Of a stretch of DNA of 23,965 bases, positions 1 to 6,653 are shown in pieces. The stretch is from JANRKT01 sp033763355 (lineage in GTDB: Bacteria; Bacteroidota; Bacteroidia; Chitinophagales; Chitinophagaceae). Numbering within the stretch: position 1 is the first letter of the stretch; every line of letters begins with the position of its first letter. Below the pieces are notes generated by a model. It had not been told where the DNA came from, made no database searches, and saw only the letters and a list, made by a program, of their open reading frames with translations. Both the position numbers and the translations under genes were made by a program. The stretch is from contig JANRKT010000255.1 of NCBI GenBank assembly GCA_033763355.1, positions 1-23,965 of the forward strand, in the 5' to 3' direction.

Positions 1-1325
1 GTTCTGGTAAGCCCCAGTTCTTTTGCCGCTTTGGTGATGTTGCCATTGTGCTTTTCAATAACACGCAAAATGGTGTTTTTTTCCAATGTGCTCAGCCGTG
101 ATTCCTGCGGGTCGTTATTGGTTTCCGCTACAGTTTCAAGGGGTGAGAAAATCAGGTCTTTTGCACCAAGTGTTTCTGTATCCGCCATTATAACCGCCCT
201 TTCTATGGTGTATTGCAACTCCCTTACATTGCCGGGATAATGGTAATGTTTTAATTTTTCAAGGGCGGCATTATCAAAATACATGGAAGGCTTGAGGTAT
301 TTATCGCTGTACACCTGTGCAAAATGATTAGCCAGTAATATAATATCCCCCTCCCTTTTGCGGAGCGGCGGTACGGTAATCTCAACGGTATTGATGCGGT
401 AAATCAAATCCTTTCTGAAACGGTTTTCATTGGCAAGTTCCTGTATGGGAAGGTTGGTTGCGCAAATCAAACGTATATCAACCGGCACGGGTTGATTGGT
501 GCCTAACCTGGTAACCTGCCTGCTTTGCAAAACCGTAAGCAGCTTGGCCTGCTGCTGCAAAGAAATGTTTCCAATCTCATCTAAAAAAAGTGTACCGCTG
601 TTGGCTGATTCAAACCTGCCGGTGCGGTCATCCTTTGCATCTGTAAAAGCGCCTTTCTTATGCCCGAACAATTCACTTTCAAAAAGCGTTTCCGTTAATG
701 CCCCTACATCCACTTTTACAAAAGGTTTATCTGCCCGGAGCGATTTCTGGTGAATGGCTTTTGCAATGAGGTCTTTTCCCGTTCCGTTTTCACCGAGTAT
801 TAAAATATTTGCATCAGTAGGCGCTACTTTATCAATCTTGCGGAAGATGTCCTGCATCACTTCTGAATCACCCAAAAGTTCAGTACCAATTACTGAATCA
901 TTATTAAACTGGTAACCATTCGCAGGCCTGCCGGCATCTTTTTGTTTTAATGCTTCTTTAATGGTAGCAATCAGCTTTTCATTATGCCAGGGCTTTATTA
1001 CAAAATCTGCAGCGCCTTCTTTAAGTGACCTGATGGCAAGGTCAATGTCGCCATAGGCAGTAATCATTATTACACCCGCTTCAGATTTCATCTCCTTTAT
1101 TTTCCTGAGCCAGAACAAACCTTCGTTGCCCGTATGAATAGAACTGGTAAAATTCATATCAAGCAGTATACAATCAAAAGATTGTTTGGAAAGCAGCCAG
1201 CGGAGGTTCTCGGGATTTTTTTCAGTAATAATTTCTCTTGCTTCCGGTTTCAGCAGCAGTTTAACCGCAGTCAGCACATCCGGGTCATCGTCTATAACCA
1301 ATATCGTAGCATTCTTAAGTACCAT
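1..1325 (-). CDS. Sigma-54-dependent two-component response regulator (NtrC family), 3' end beyond window
   Basis: About 441 residues are visible, translated from the minus strand. Residues 5-120 form a receiver domain with acidic D12-D14, phospho-acceptor D56, T89 and K111. The loop after D56 is long (MNFTSS), as is common in Bacteroidota NtrC-like regulators. Residues ~145-375 form an AAA+ sigma-54 activator domain with Walker A GENGTGKD (178-185), the sigma-54 contact loop as GAFTDA (225-230) instead of GAFTGA, and Walker B TLFLDE (245-250). A Fis-type helix-turn-helix begins near residue 420 (NITKAAKELGLTR) and is cut by the window start. The ATG at 1325 is chosen because an in-frame stop lies at 1341-1343. 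By family it would activate sigma-54 promoters after phosphorylation by a sensor kinase, which is not visible here. It is divergent from the efflux genes, which I infer are its targets. Confidence 0.95.
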   Translation of the reverse strand, partial: MVLKNATILVIDDDPDVLTAVKLLLKPEAREIITEKNPENLRWLLSKQSFDCILLDMNFTSSIHTGNEGLFWLRKIKEMKSEAGVIMITAYGDIDLAIRSLKEGAADFVIKPWHNEKLIATIKEALKQKDAGRPANGYQFNNDSVIGTELLGDSEVMQDIFRKIDKVAPTDANILILGENGTGKDLIAKAIHQKSLRADKPFVKVDVGALTETLFESELFGHKKGAFTDAKDDRTGRFESANSGTLFLDEIGNISLQQQAKLLTVLQSRQVTRLGTNQPVPVDIRLICATNLPIQELANENRFRKDLIYRINTVEITVPPLRKREGDIILLANHFAQVYSDKYLKPSMYFDNAALEKLKHYHYPGNVRELQYTIERAVIMADTETLGAKDLIFSPLETVAETNNDPQESRLSTLEKNTILRVIEKHNGNITKAAKELGLTR

Positions 1326-1458
1326 AACATCAAAATAACATCAAAAATATTTTACAGCCATCCATGCAACAATTCTCACCACAAGTTGTACCATAATTAC
1401 AAAGGCATGGCAATAAGTTTTTTATGAATAAAAAGGCTGCTGTAAATACTGTATCAAA

Positions 1459-1488
1459 ACCGTACACCAGGTGTACGGTAGCGTACGC
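1459..1488. promoter_or_regulatory. Perfect 21-bp dyad plus adjacent 8-bp palindrome; candidate activator-binding site
   Basis: ACCGTACACC (1459-1468) and GGTGTACGGT (1470-1479) are exact inverted repeats around a single A at 1469. The palindrome GCGTACGC follows at 1481-1488. GTAC cores therefore begin at 1462, 1473 and 1483, that is 11 and 10 bases apart, on the same face of the helix. The dyad centre is about 72 bp upstream of the -24-like GG and about 97 bp upstream of the start site that element implies, a usual place for an NtrC-type enhancer site. That the adjacent regulator binds here is an inference. Confidence 0.55.
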
Positions 1489-1538
1489 AACAACCTTTTT
1501 TTATTTAGCTAAACTACTGAAAATCAGAAACCGGCAGC

Positions 1539-1554
1539 TTGGCACATTGTTCAC
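1539..1554 (+). promoter_or_regulatory. Imperfect sigma-54 (-24/-12) promoter candidate
   Basis: The upstream half TTGGCAC (1539-1545) matches the -24 consensus exactly. At the correct spacing the -12 half reads TCAC (1551-1554) where TTGC is expected, so the usual GC is AC. Transcription would begin near 1566 and leave a leader of about 100 nt before the GTG at 1669. The weak -12 half makes this tentative. The neighbouring sigma-54 activator gene and the dyad upstream are the reasons to keep it. Confidence 0.35.
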
Positions 1555-1589
1555 TTAAAGTATACCAGAGTTTTCTCATGTTACGGTGT

Positions 1590-1633
1590 TCATCCCGTGT
1601 CCTTCGGGCCCGCTCAGCAAGTACACGGGATGA
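1590..1633. repeat. REP-like palindrome with 11-bp arms in the adaptor leader
   Basis: TCATCCCGTGT (1590-1600) is exactly complementary to ACACGGGATGA (1623-1633), around a 22-base loop that includes GGGCCC. Read on the minus strand, the loop contains TGCTGAGCGGGCCCGAAGGA. This resembles the CTGAGCG...CGAAGG core of extragenic palindromes that recur in many bacterial genomes, a comparison made from memory. It ends 35 bases before the adaptor start. It has no T-run, so it is not a standard terminator. As RNA it could form a stable leader hairpin. Confidence 0.6.
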
Positions 1634-1668
1634 TTTTAAAAGAAATGAAACATTAAAACCAAAGTGAA

Positions 1669-2925
1669 GTGGATATAGCAATTCCAAAAAAGAAGTGGTC
1701 GGCCAAAAGGATATTAACCATTGCAGGTATTGCAGGCGTAGTGGCGCTGATTGCCGCCAGTTATTATTTTACCTCGGGCAAATCGAGATTAAATGTAAAT
1801 ACTGACCGGATTACCATCAGCGAAATTAAAAAAGGGCCTTTCCTCGAATTTATTCCGGTTAACGGTGTAGTGCTTCCCATTACTTCCATTTATCTTGATG
1901 CCACTGAAGGGGGCCGCGTTGAAGAAAAATACGTTGAAGACGGAACGGTGATGAAAAAAGGCCAACCCATATTGCGTCTTTCCAATACAGACCTTGAACT
2001 TGGACTTGTTACCCAGCAAACCAATGTTTATAACCTGCTTACCCAGATGCAGATTTCGCAGAATGCTGCGCAGCAGAACACCGTTACAAGGCTTAACCAG
2101 CTTACCGATGTGGAAAGCCAGTTAAGGGAAGCGGAACGTATTTACAGGCTTAATAAAAAACTATACGAAGAAAAAGTTATCGGTTTACAGGAATTTAAAA
2201 AAGCTGAGAACGACTACAATTATTACCTGCAGAAAAAAAAGCTGAGTGACCAGATCATGCAGCAGGATTCTGTTTCAAATAAGCAACAGTTTACACAGGC
2301 AAGGCAATCCTATGAAGGCTCACAGAACGCATTGAATGTAATGCGCAAAAAAGTAGGCGACCTGATTGTAAGGGCGCCCATTGATGGCCAGCTTACATCG
2401 CTGGATGCGGAGATTGGTGAATCAAAAAACAAAGGCGACCGCCTCGGCCAACTGGATGTATTAACCGGTTTTAAAGTAAGGGCTGATATAGATGAGCACT
2501 ATATTTCAAGGATTATAACAGGTCTTTCTGGCGGGTTTACTTTTGCAGGAAAAGAATACAAGCTGACGATTAAAAAGATTTACACCCAGGTAACCAATGG
2601 CCGCTTCCAGGTAGATATGGAATTTGTAAATGAAGTTCCGCAGGGGATACGCAGAGGGCAAACGCTGCAAATTGGCCTTGCATTAAGCGATGAAGTAGAA
2701 GCCATATTGCTGCCCAAAGGAGGGTTTTATCAGCAAACAGGCGGCAACTGGATTTTTAAAGTAAGCGAAAATGGTAAGATGGCTTATAGAACAGATATTC
2801 AGTTGGGCATGCAAAGCCCGGATTATTACCAGGTGTTGCAGGGGCTGCAACCCGGCGATAAAGTTGTAACAAGCAGTTATGAAAATTATGGAAATATGCA
2901 GGAACTGGTTTTAAAAAAGGAATAG
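1669..2925 (+). CDS. MacA/HlyD-family periplasmic adaptor subunit
   Basis: 418 residues, a normal length for a membrane-fusion protein of tripartite efflux systems. An N-terminal membrane anchor spans residues 15-34 after a basic stretch. The first half of the lipoyl-like domain lies around 79-105 (EDGTVMKKGQPILRLSN). A helical hairpin or coiled coil rich in Q, E and K covers ~110-230. The second lipoyl half is at ~231-265 (LIVRAPIDGQL), followed by beta-barrel and membrane-proximal domains ending in a GDKVV segment. By family it links an inner-membrane transporter to an outer-membrane channel. The start is GTG: the ATG at 1645 runs into a stop after three codons and the GTG at 1664 is out of frame. 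It lies upstream of the ATPase and permeases and is probably co-transcribed with them. No TolC-like gene is in view. Confidence 0.93.
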   Translation: MDIAIPKKKWSAKRILTIAGIAGVVALIAASYYFTSGKSRLNVNTDRITISEIKKGPFLEFIPVNGVVLPITSIYLDATEGGRVEEKYVEDGTVMKKGQPILRLSNTDLELGLVTQQTNVYNLLTQMQISQNAAQQNTVTRLNQLTDVESQLREAERIYRLNKKLYEEKVIGLQEFKKAENDYNYYLQKKKLSDQIMQQDSVSNKQQFTQARQSYEGSQNALNVMRKKVGDLIVRAPIDGQLTSLDAEIGESKNKGDRLGQLDVLTGFKVRADIDEHYISRIITGLSGGFTFAGKEYKLTIKKIYTQVTNGRFQVDMEFVNEVPQGIRRGQTLQIGLALSDEVEAILLPKGGFYQQTGGNWIFKVSENGKMAYRTDIQLGMQSPDYYQVLQGLQPGDKVVTSSYENYGNMQELVLKKE

Positions 2926-2942
2926 TGTTTAAGTAAAGGAAA

Positions 2943-3014
2943 ATGTTTTACGATGAATTAAGACAGGAAGTTGCACACGATGATGGATGTTTTGAAGATG
3001 AGCAAAAGATGTAA
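2943..3014 (+). CDS. Possible 23-residue micro-ORF, unrecognised
   Basis: The frame starts with ATG 18 bases after the adaptor stop and has an AGGA-type ribosome-binding site a few bases upstream. The predicted product is short and acidic at its end (DDGCFEDEQKM), with no hydrophobic segment. It could be a translated leader, a relic of a larger gene or chance. Nothing beyond position and the plausible ribosome site supports it. Confidence 0.2.
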   Translation: MFYDELRQEVAHDDGCFEDEQKM

Positions 3015-3041
3015 GAAGAAGGATCATTAACCATTACCCCT

Positions 3042-3090
3042 CCCCCTCCACTATTATACAACGGAGGGGGTGCAGGGTAAGCAAACCCCC
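3042..3090. repeat. C-run/G-run inverted repeat with an alternative pairing partner
   Basis: CCCCCTCC (3042-3049) pairs exactly with GGAGGGGG (3063-3070) across a 13-base loop. The same G-run can instead pair with CCCCC at 3086-3090, which ends five bases before the ATG at 3096. The two pairings exclude each other. No T-run follows, so neither is a standard terminator. C/G-rich hairpins of this style also occur as dispersed repeats in Bacteroidota genomes, so it may be a repeat copy and not a regulator. Confidence 0.45.
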
Positions 3091-3095
3091 TTGTT

Positions 3096-3302
3096 ATGAA
3101 AAGAATAATTTTCGTCCTAGCGGTATTGATTGTATCAGGAAGCTGCAGCCAGTTGGGCAGCGCCGGTGCAAAAGTTTGCGACGGTATGGATAAGATAGAA
3201 ATAACCTGTAAAATACCAGGTAGCACAGCGGCGGATGAATCCGAAAAGATCAAAAATAAAAAACGTGCAATATTACTCTACAGGATACTTAACCATCTCT
3301 GA
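3096..3302 (+). CDS. Possible small lipoprotein, hypothetical (68 aa)
   Basis: The 68-residue product begins MKR, followed by a hydrophobic stretch (residues 4-13) and Cys17 in the context IVSGSCSQ. This resembles a lipoprotein signal peptide, although the -3 position is Ser and not the usual Leu. After Cys17 there are two more cysteines (28 and 38) in a short hydrophilic domain. The C-terminal end (KKRAILLYRILNHL) is basic and amphipathic. I recognise no family. It lies between adaptor and ATPase in the same direction, which would suit an accessory envelope peptide, but it follows a repeat-like hairpin and may be a chance frame. Confidence 0.38.
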   Translation: MKRIIFVLAVLIVSGSCSQLGSAGAKVCDGMDKIEITCKIPGSTAADESEKIKNKKRAILLYRILNHL

Positions 3303-3358
3303 AAAAAATCTGTTACAGTACAGTCCATCCATTATTTATAATATTCAAAACAACAGTA

Positions 3359-4036
3359 ATGATTAAGATTTCTGATCTCGAAAAAAAGTACCGGACCGAA
3401 GAAGTGGAAACAGTAGCACTGAATAAGTTATCCTTTGAAGTAAAGGAAGGCGAATTTGTTGCCGTAATGGGCCCTTCAGGCTGCGGCAAATCAACCTTAC
3501 TGAATATAGTGGGTTTGCTGGATGACCCTGACGGAGGAAGTTTTGTTTTTAACGGAATAGAAGTAGCCAAATTCAACGAACGCAAAAGGGCCGACCTGCG
3601 GAAAAAGAATATTGGTTTTGTTTTCCAGAGTTTTAACCTCATTGATGAACTTACTGTATTTGAAAATGTAGAGCTCCCCCTTATCTATAATAACATTAAA
3701 GCTGCTGAAAGAAAAAAACGTGTGGAAGAAGTGCTTGATAAAATGCAGATCATGCACCGCCGCAACCACTATCCGCAGCAATTATCAGGCGGCCAGCAGC
3801 AGCGTGTGGCAGTAGCAAGGGCCGTTGTCAACAACCCCAAACTGATTCTTGCCGATGAACCAACGGGTAATCTTGATTCAAGCAACGGCAATGAAGTGAT
3901 GCAGTTGCTTACTGATCTGAACGAACAGGGCACCACCATTATAATGGTAACCCACAGCGAGCATGATGCAAGGTACAGCCACCGCATCATACGTATGCTT
4001 GACGGCCAGGCCGTAACAGAAAACATTCTTGTCTGA
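3359..4036 (+). CDS. ABC transporter ATP-binding protein, MacB/LolD type
   Basis: 225 residues, the usual length for the stand-alone ATPase of MacB/LolCDE/FtsE-type transporters. All the motifs are intact: Walker A GPSGCGKST (38-46), Q-loop Gln90, signature LSGGQ (142-146), Walker B LILADE (162-167), D-loop GNLD (170-173) and switch His199. It would bind ATP as a homodimer on the cytoplasmic face and drive the permeases encoded next, none of which has an ATPase domain. It is the only ATPase in the window, for at least eight permeases. The ATG at 3359 gives the standard N-terminus for this family (MIKISDLEKKY). A 166-base gap with a hairpin separates it from P1. Confidence 0.97.
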   Translation: MIKISDLEKKYRTEEVETVALNKLSFEVKEGEFVAVMGPSGCGKSTLLNIVGLLDDPDGGSFVFNGIEVAKFNERKRADLRKKNIGFVFQSFNLIDELTVFENVELPLIYNNIKAAERKKRVEEVLDKMQIMHRRNHYPQQLSGGQQQRVAVARAVVNNPKLILADEPTGNLDSSNGNEVMQLLTDLNEQGTTIIMVTHSEHDARYSHRIIRMLDGQAVTENILV

Positions 4037-4159
4037 GCTTGCCATATTAAAATCCTGCCTCTGAGACCGATTACGTCATGAGAATAACTTCAACCGGAGT
4101 TCTTATTACTGGTACTCATATTTAAAGAAGGCCATTCAGGCCAGGGTATTTTATTTATA

Positions 4160-4188
4160 GCCTTTGCCCCGCTGCCGGTAGCAAAGGC
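4160..4188. promoter_or_regulatory. Hairpin just upstream of permease P1
   Basis: GCCTTTGC (4160-4167) and GCAAAGGC (4181-4188) are exact inverted repeats around a 13-base loop. The hairpin ends 14 bases before the ATG at 4203, so in mRNA it lies just upstream of or partly over the ribosome-binding region. It is not followed by a T-run of terminator type (the sequence is ACAATACTTTCTTT). A role in translation control or transcript processing between the ATPase and the permeases is an inference. Confidence 0.4.
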
Positions 4189-4202
4189 ACAATACTTTCT
4201 TT

Positions 4203-6617
4203 ATGCTGAAAACCTATTTTAAAACTGCTTTCAGGAATTTGCTGCGCAACCGTAAACATGCTGTCTTAAACATACTTGGCCTTGCTGTTGCACTGGCTGC
4301 GTGCATGATTGTTTTCCTGGTTATCCAGTACGAAAACAGCTATGACAGGCACATCAAAAACTTTAAAAACATTTACCAGGTTGTAACAAAAGATACCGAC
4401 GCTGAAGGCGAACATTATACCAGCGGTGTGCCTTTTCCCACCATTAAATTCCTCCGCAAAGATTACCCGCAATATGTTTTTGCGGAACTGATGCAGAACT
4501 ACAATACCCAGGTAACAGCCCGGAACAGCGATGGAAGCAGTGCAGAAAAAAAATTTCTTGAAGAGAGCGGCATGTTTTACGGCGAACCGGAACTGCTGAA
4601 AATGTTTGAAGTAAAATTTTTAAGCGGCAATGCAGATGTGCTGAAAGATGTAAACAGTGTTGCCATCAGCAAAAGCATTGCAGAAAAGTATTTCGGCAAC
4701 TGGAAAGATGCAATCGGAAAGCGCCTGAACTTTAACAATGCTGATTATGACCTGCAGGTTGCTGCAGTTTTTGAGGATGTGCCTGCCAGCAGCGATTTCC
4801 CGTTTCATATTGTTGCCTCTTACTCCGGTTTTATCGCCCACGAAGGCAATGGCTGGCCTTTGGAAGACTGGGGCTCCAATACAAGCAACCACCAGGTGTA
4901 TGTGTTACTGACCGCCAATGCAAACACAACCTTTATTGACAAACAGCTTGCCTTATTTGAAAAAAAATATAACACAGAAAATAAAGAAACTACCCGTAGC
5001 CATTTCCTGCAGCCTTTAAAAAATATACATTTCGATGAAAGGTTCAGCAACAACGGAGACCACATCACCAGCCGGAAAACGTTATACACTTTGTCTTTTA
5101 TCGGCCTGCTTGTTATACTGATGGCCTGCATCAATTTTGTAAATCTTTCTACTGCGCTTGCAGTAACCCGCAGTAAAGAAACAGGCATCAGGAAAGTAAT
5201 GGGCGGCAGTAAATTCCAGCTCAGGGTACAGGTATTTATGGAAACGGCCGCAGTGGTATTCTCCTCTTTAATGGTTGCACTTGGCCTGGCGTCACTGGTC
5301 CTTCCATATGTAAAAAATATAATGGTGGTGCAGAACACGCTGAATTTGTTCAATTCCGGAAGCATCTTTTTCATTATTGCCATCACACTTGCAACCATAT
5401 TTTTATCTGGAATCTATCCTGCTTTTGTAATGGGCCGTTTCAAACCGGTTGAGGCGATAAAAAACAAAATCAATACTGCAAAAGTGGGCAGCATTGGCTT
5501 AAGAAGGGTGCTTGTGGTGTTGCAGTTTGCATTCTCTCAGATTTTAATAATTGCTACTATTATTACCATCAGCCAGATGAGTTTTATTAAAAATGCTGAT
5601 CTCGGGTTTAACAAAGAGGCGGTGCTCATGATCCCCATGAATTCTGACAGCGCCACCAGGACTAGGATGCAGCCTTTTAAAGATGCATTGATGGCCCGCA
5701 GCGATGTAAAACAGGTGAGCTTCAGTTTTGATGCACCCAGCAGTGACAATTCATGGCAGGCCAACTTTGCATTTGATAAAATGGAAGACCGCGACTTTAA
5801 CCTGAACCTGAAATTTGGCGATGAAAATTATTTAAATACCTATGGGCTGCAACTGGTTGCCGGAAGGTTTTATGAAGCAAGTGATACAGCCCGCAATTAT
5901 GTAGTAAACGAAACCTTTATTAAAAAAACAGGGGTTAAAGACCCGCAGGAAGCCCTGGGTAAAATGCTCAGAATAGGCGGCACCAAACCAAAACCCGTTA
6001 TTGGTGTTGTAAAAGATTTCAAGGTTCAGTCGCTGCGTGAAGCAGTTCCCCCCATTGCTATTTCACCCCGTATTATATACTATGGAATATCAGGGGTAAA
6101 ATTATCCGCTTCAAATCTTTTACGCAGCAAAGAAGAAATTGGCAGGATATGGAACCGCTTCTTCCCTGAATACGTTTACAACGCCACATTCTTAGATGAC
6201 AACATCAACCGTTTTTATGAACAGGAAGAAAGGCTGAGCCGCATGTATAAAGTATATGCCTGTCTCGCCATATTCATCAGTTGCCTTGGCTTGTACGGCC
6301 TTATTTCATTTATGGTGGTTCAAAAAACAAAAGAAGTAGGCATCAGGAAAGTGCTTGGCGCCAGTGTGCAAAGCATCGTGTACCTGTTTTCAAAAGAATT
6401 TACCATACTCATCAGTATTGCATTTGTACTGGCAGCCCCGGCAGCATGGTACCTGATGAATACCTGGCTTCGGGATTTTGCCTACCGCATCAGCATCGGT
6501 GCAGGGGTATTTATAGCAGCAGTAATTATTTCCATACTTATTGCCTGGGTTACCGTGGGGTATAAAGCTTTTCGTGCAGCCGTTGCAAACCCTGCCAGGG
6601 CGCTGAGAAGTGAATAA
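4203..6617 (+). CDS. MacB/FtsX-family ABC permease P1 (double unit)
   Basis: 804 residues with the doubled MacB layout. TM1 is at ~20-42, a periplasmic MacB-PCD-like domain at ~45-280, and FtsX helices at ~290-420. A further helix at ~435-455 starts the second half, followed by another periplasmic domain (~460-670) and FtsX helices at ~680-800. The cytoplasmic motif after the first FtsX helix, which in MacB contacts the ATPase, is KETGIRKVMGG (325-335); in the second half it is KEVGIRKVLGAS (710-721). The tail is ALRSE. Within this array it is atypical in having T at the second motif position of the first half and in the variable VVQKTK segment. It is followed after 36 bases by the beta-solenoid gene. 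Its substrate cannot be read from sequence. Confidence 0.95.
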   Translation: MLKTYFKTAFRNLLRNRKHAVLNILGLAVALAACMIVFLVIQYENSYDRHIKNFKNIYQVVTKDTDAEGEHYTSGVPFPTIKFLRKDYPQYVFAELMQNYNTQVTARNSDGSSAEKKFLEESGMFYGEPELLKMFEVKFLSGNADVLKDVNSVAISKSIAEKYFGNWKDAIGKRLNFNNADYDLQVAAVFEDVPASSDFPFHIVASYSGFIAHEGNGWPLEDWGSNTSNHQVYVLLTANANTTFIDKQLALFEKKYNTENKETTRSHFLQPLKNIHFDERFSNNGDHITSRKTLYTLSFIGLLVILMACINFVNLSTALAVTRSKETGIRKVMGGSKFQLRVQVFMETAAVVFSSLMVALGLASLVLPYVKNIMVVQNTLNLFNSGSIFFIIAITLATIFLSGIYPAFVMGRFKPVEAIKNKINTAKVGSIGLRRVLVVLQFAFSQILIIATIITISQMSFIKNADLGFNKEAVLMIPMNSDSATRTRMQPFKDALMARSDVKQVSFSFDAPSSDNSWQANFAFDKMEDRDFNLNLKFGDENYLNTYGLQLVAGRFYEASDTARNYVVNETFIKKTGVKDPQEALGKMLRIGGTKPKPVIGVVKDFKVQSLREAVPPIAISPRIIYYGISGVKLSASNLLRSKEEIGRIWNRFFPEYVYNATFLDDNINRFYEQEERLSRMYKVYACLAIFISCLGLYGLISFMVVQKTKEVGIRKVLGASVQSIVYLFSKEFTILISIAFVLAAPAAWYLMNTWLRDFAYRISIGAGVFIAAVIISILIAWVTVGYKAFRAAVANPARALRSE

Positions 6618-6653
6618 AATATAAACATTACTAATTCAAAAAAACCAAAGATC

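Larger units (their letters stand above)
1326..1668. other. Divergent intergenic regulatory region
   Basis: This 343-base gap between the regulator and the adaptor contains no convincing gene. It holds the GTAC dyad (1459-1488), an imperfect -24/-12 element (1539-1554) and a long palindrome (1590-1633), each listed separately. I see no good Bacteroidota housekeeping promoter of the TTTG / TAnnTTTG type on either strand and no rho-independent terminator. The stretch 1326-1458 is AT-rich, and I see nothing specific in it beyond the likely leader of the minus-strand regulator gene. Confidence 0.7.
2926..3358 (+). other. Spacer between adaptor and ATPase with two doubtful small ORFs and hairpins
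   Basis: This 433-base stretch contains no gene I recognise. It holds a 23-codon reading frame (2943-3014), a C-run/G-run hairpin (3042-3090) and a possible small lipoprotein (3096-3302). The last 56 bases before the ATPase start are AT-rich and carry no clear ribosome-binding site. Compared with the 9-70 base gaps between many of the permeases it is unusually long, so it could hold a processing point or a decayed gene. Confidence 0.6.

Noticed and set aside
31..753. Plus-strand open frames at 31-240 and 496-753
   Set aside because: Both lie opposite the well-supported response regulator and show no recognisable features.
3042..3070. Hairpin as a rho-independent terminator after the adaptor
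   Set aside because: No T-run follows the stem, and the genes downstream are in the same direction and functionally linked.
4080..4128. 15-codon frame starting ATG AGA ATA between the ATPase and P1
   Set aside because: It is too short and has no ribosome-binding site or other support.
4189..4197. GGCAC ... TTTC resembling a sigma-54 element before P1
   Set aside because: It ends only a few bases before the ATG, so the start of transcription would fall inside the gene; the -12 half is also imperfect.
4820..5398. Long minus-strand open frame opposite P1 (192 codons)
   Set aside because: It lies wholly within a clear permease gene, has no family features, and is a by-product of the codon use on the plus strand.
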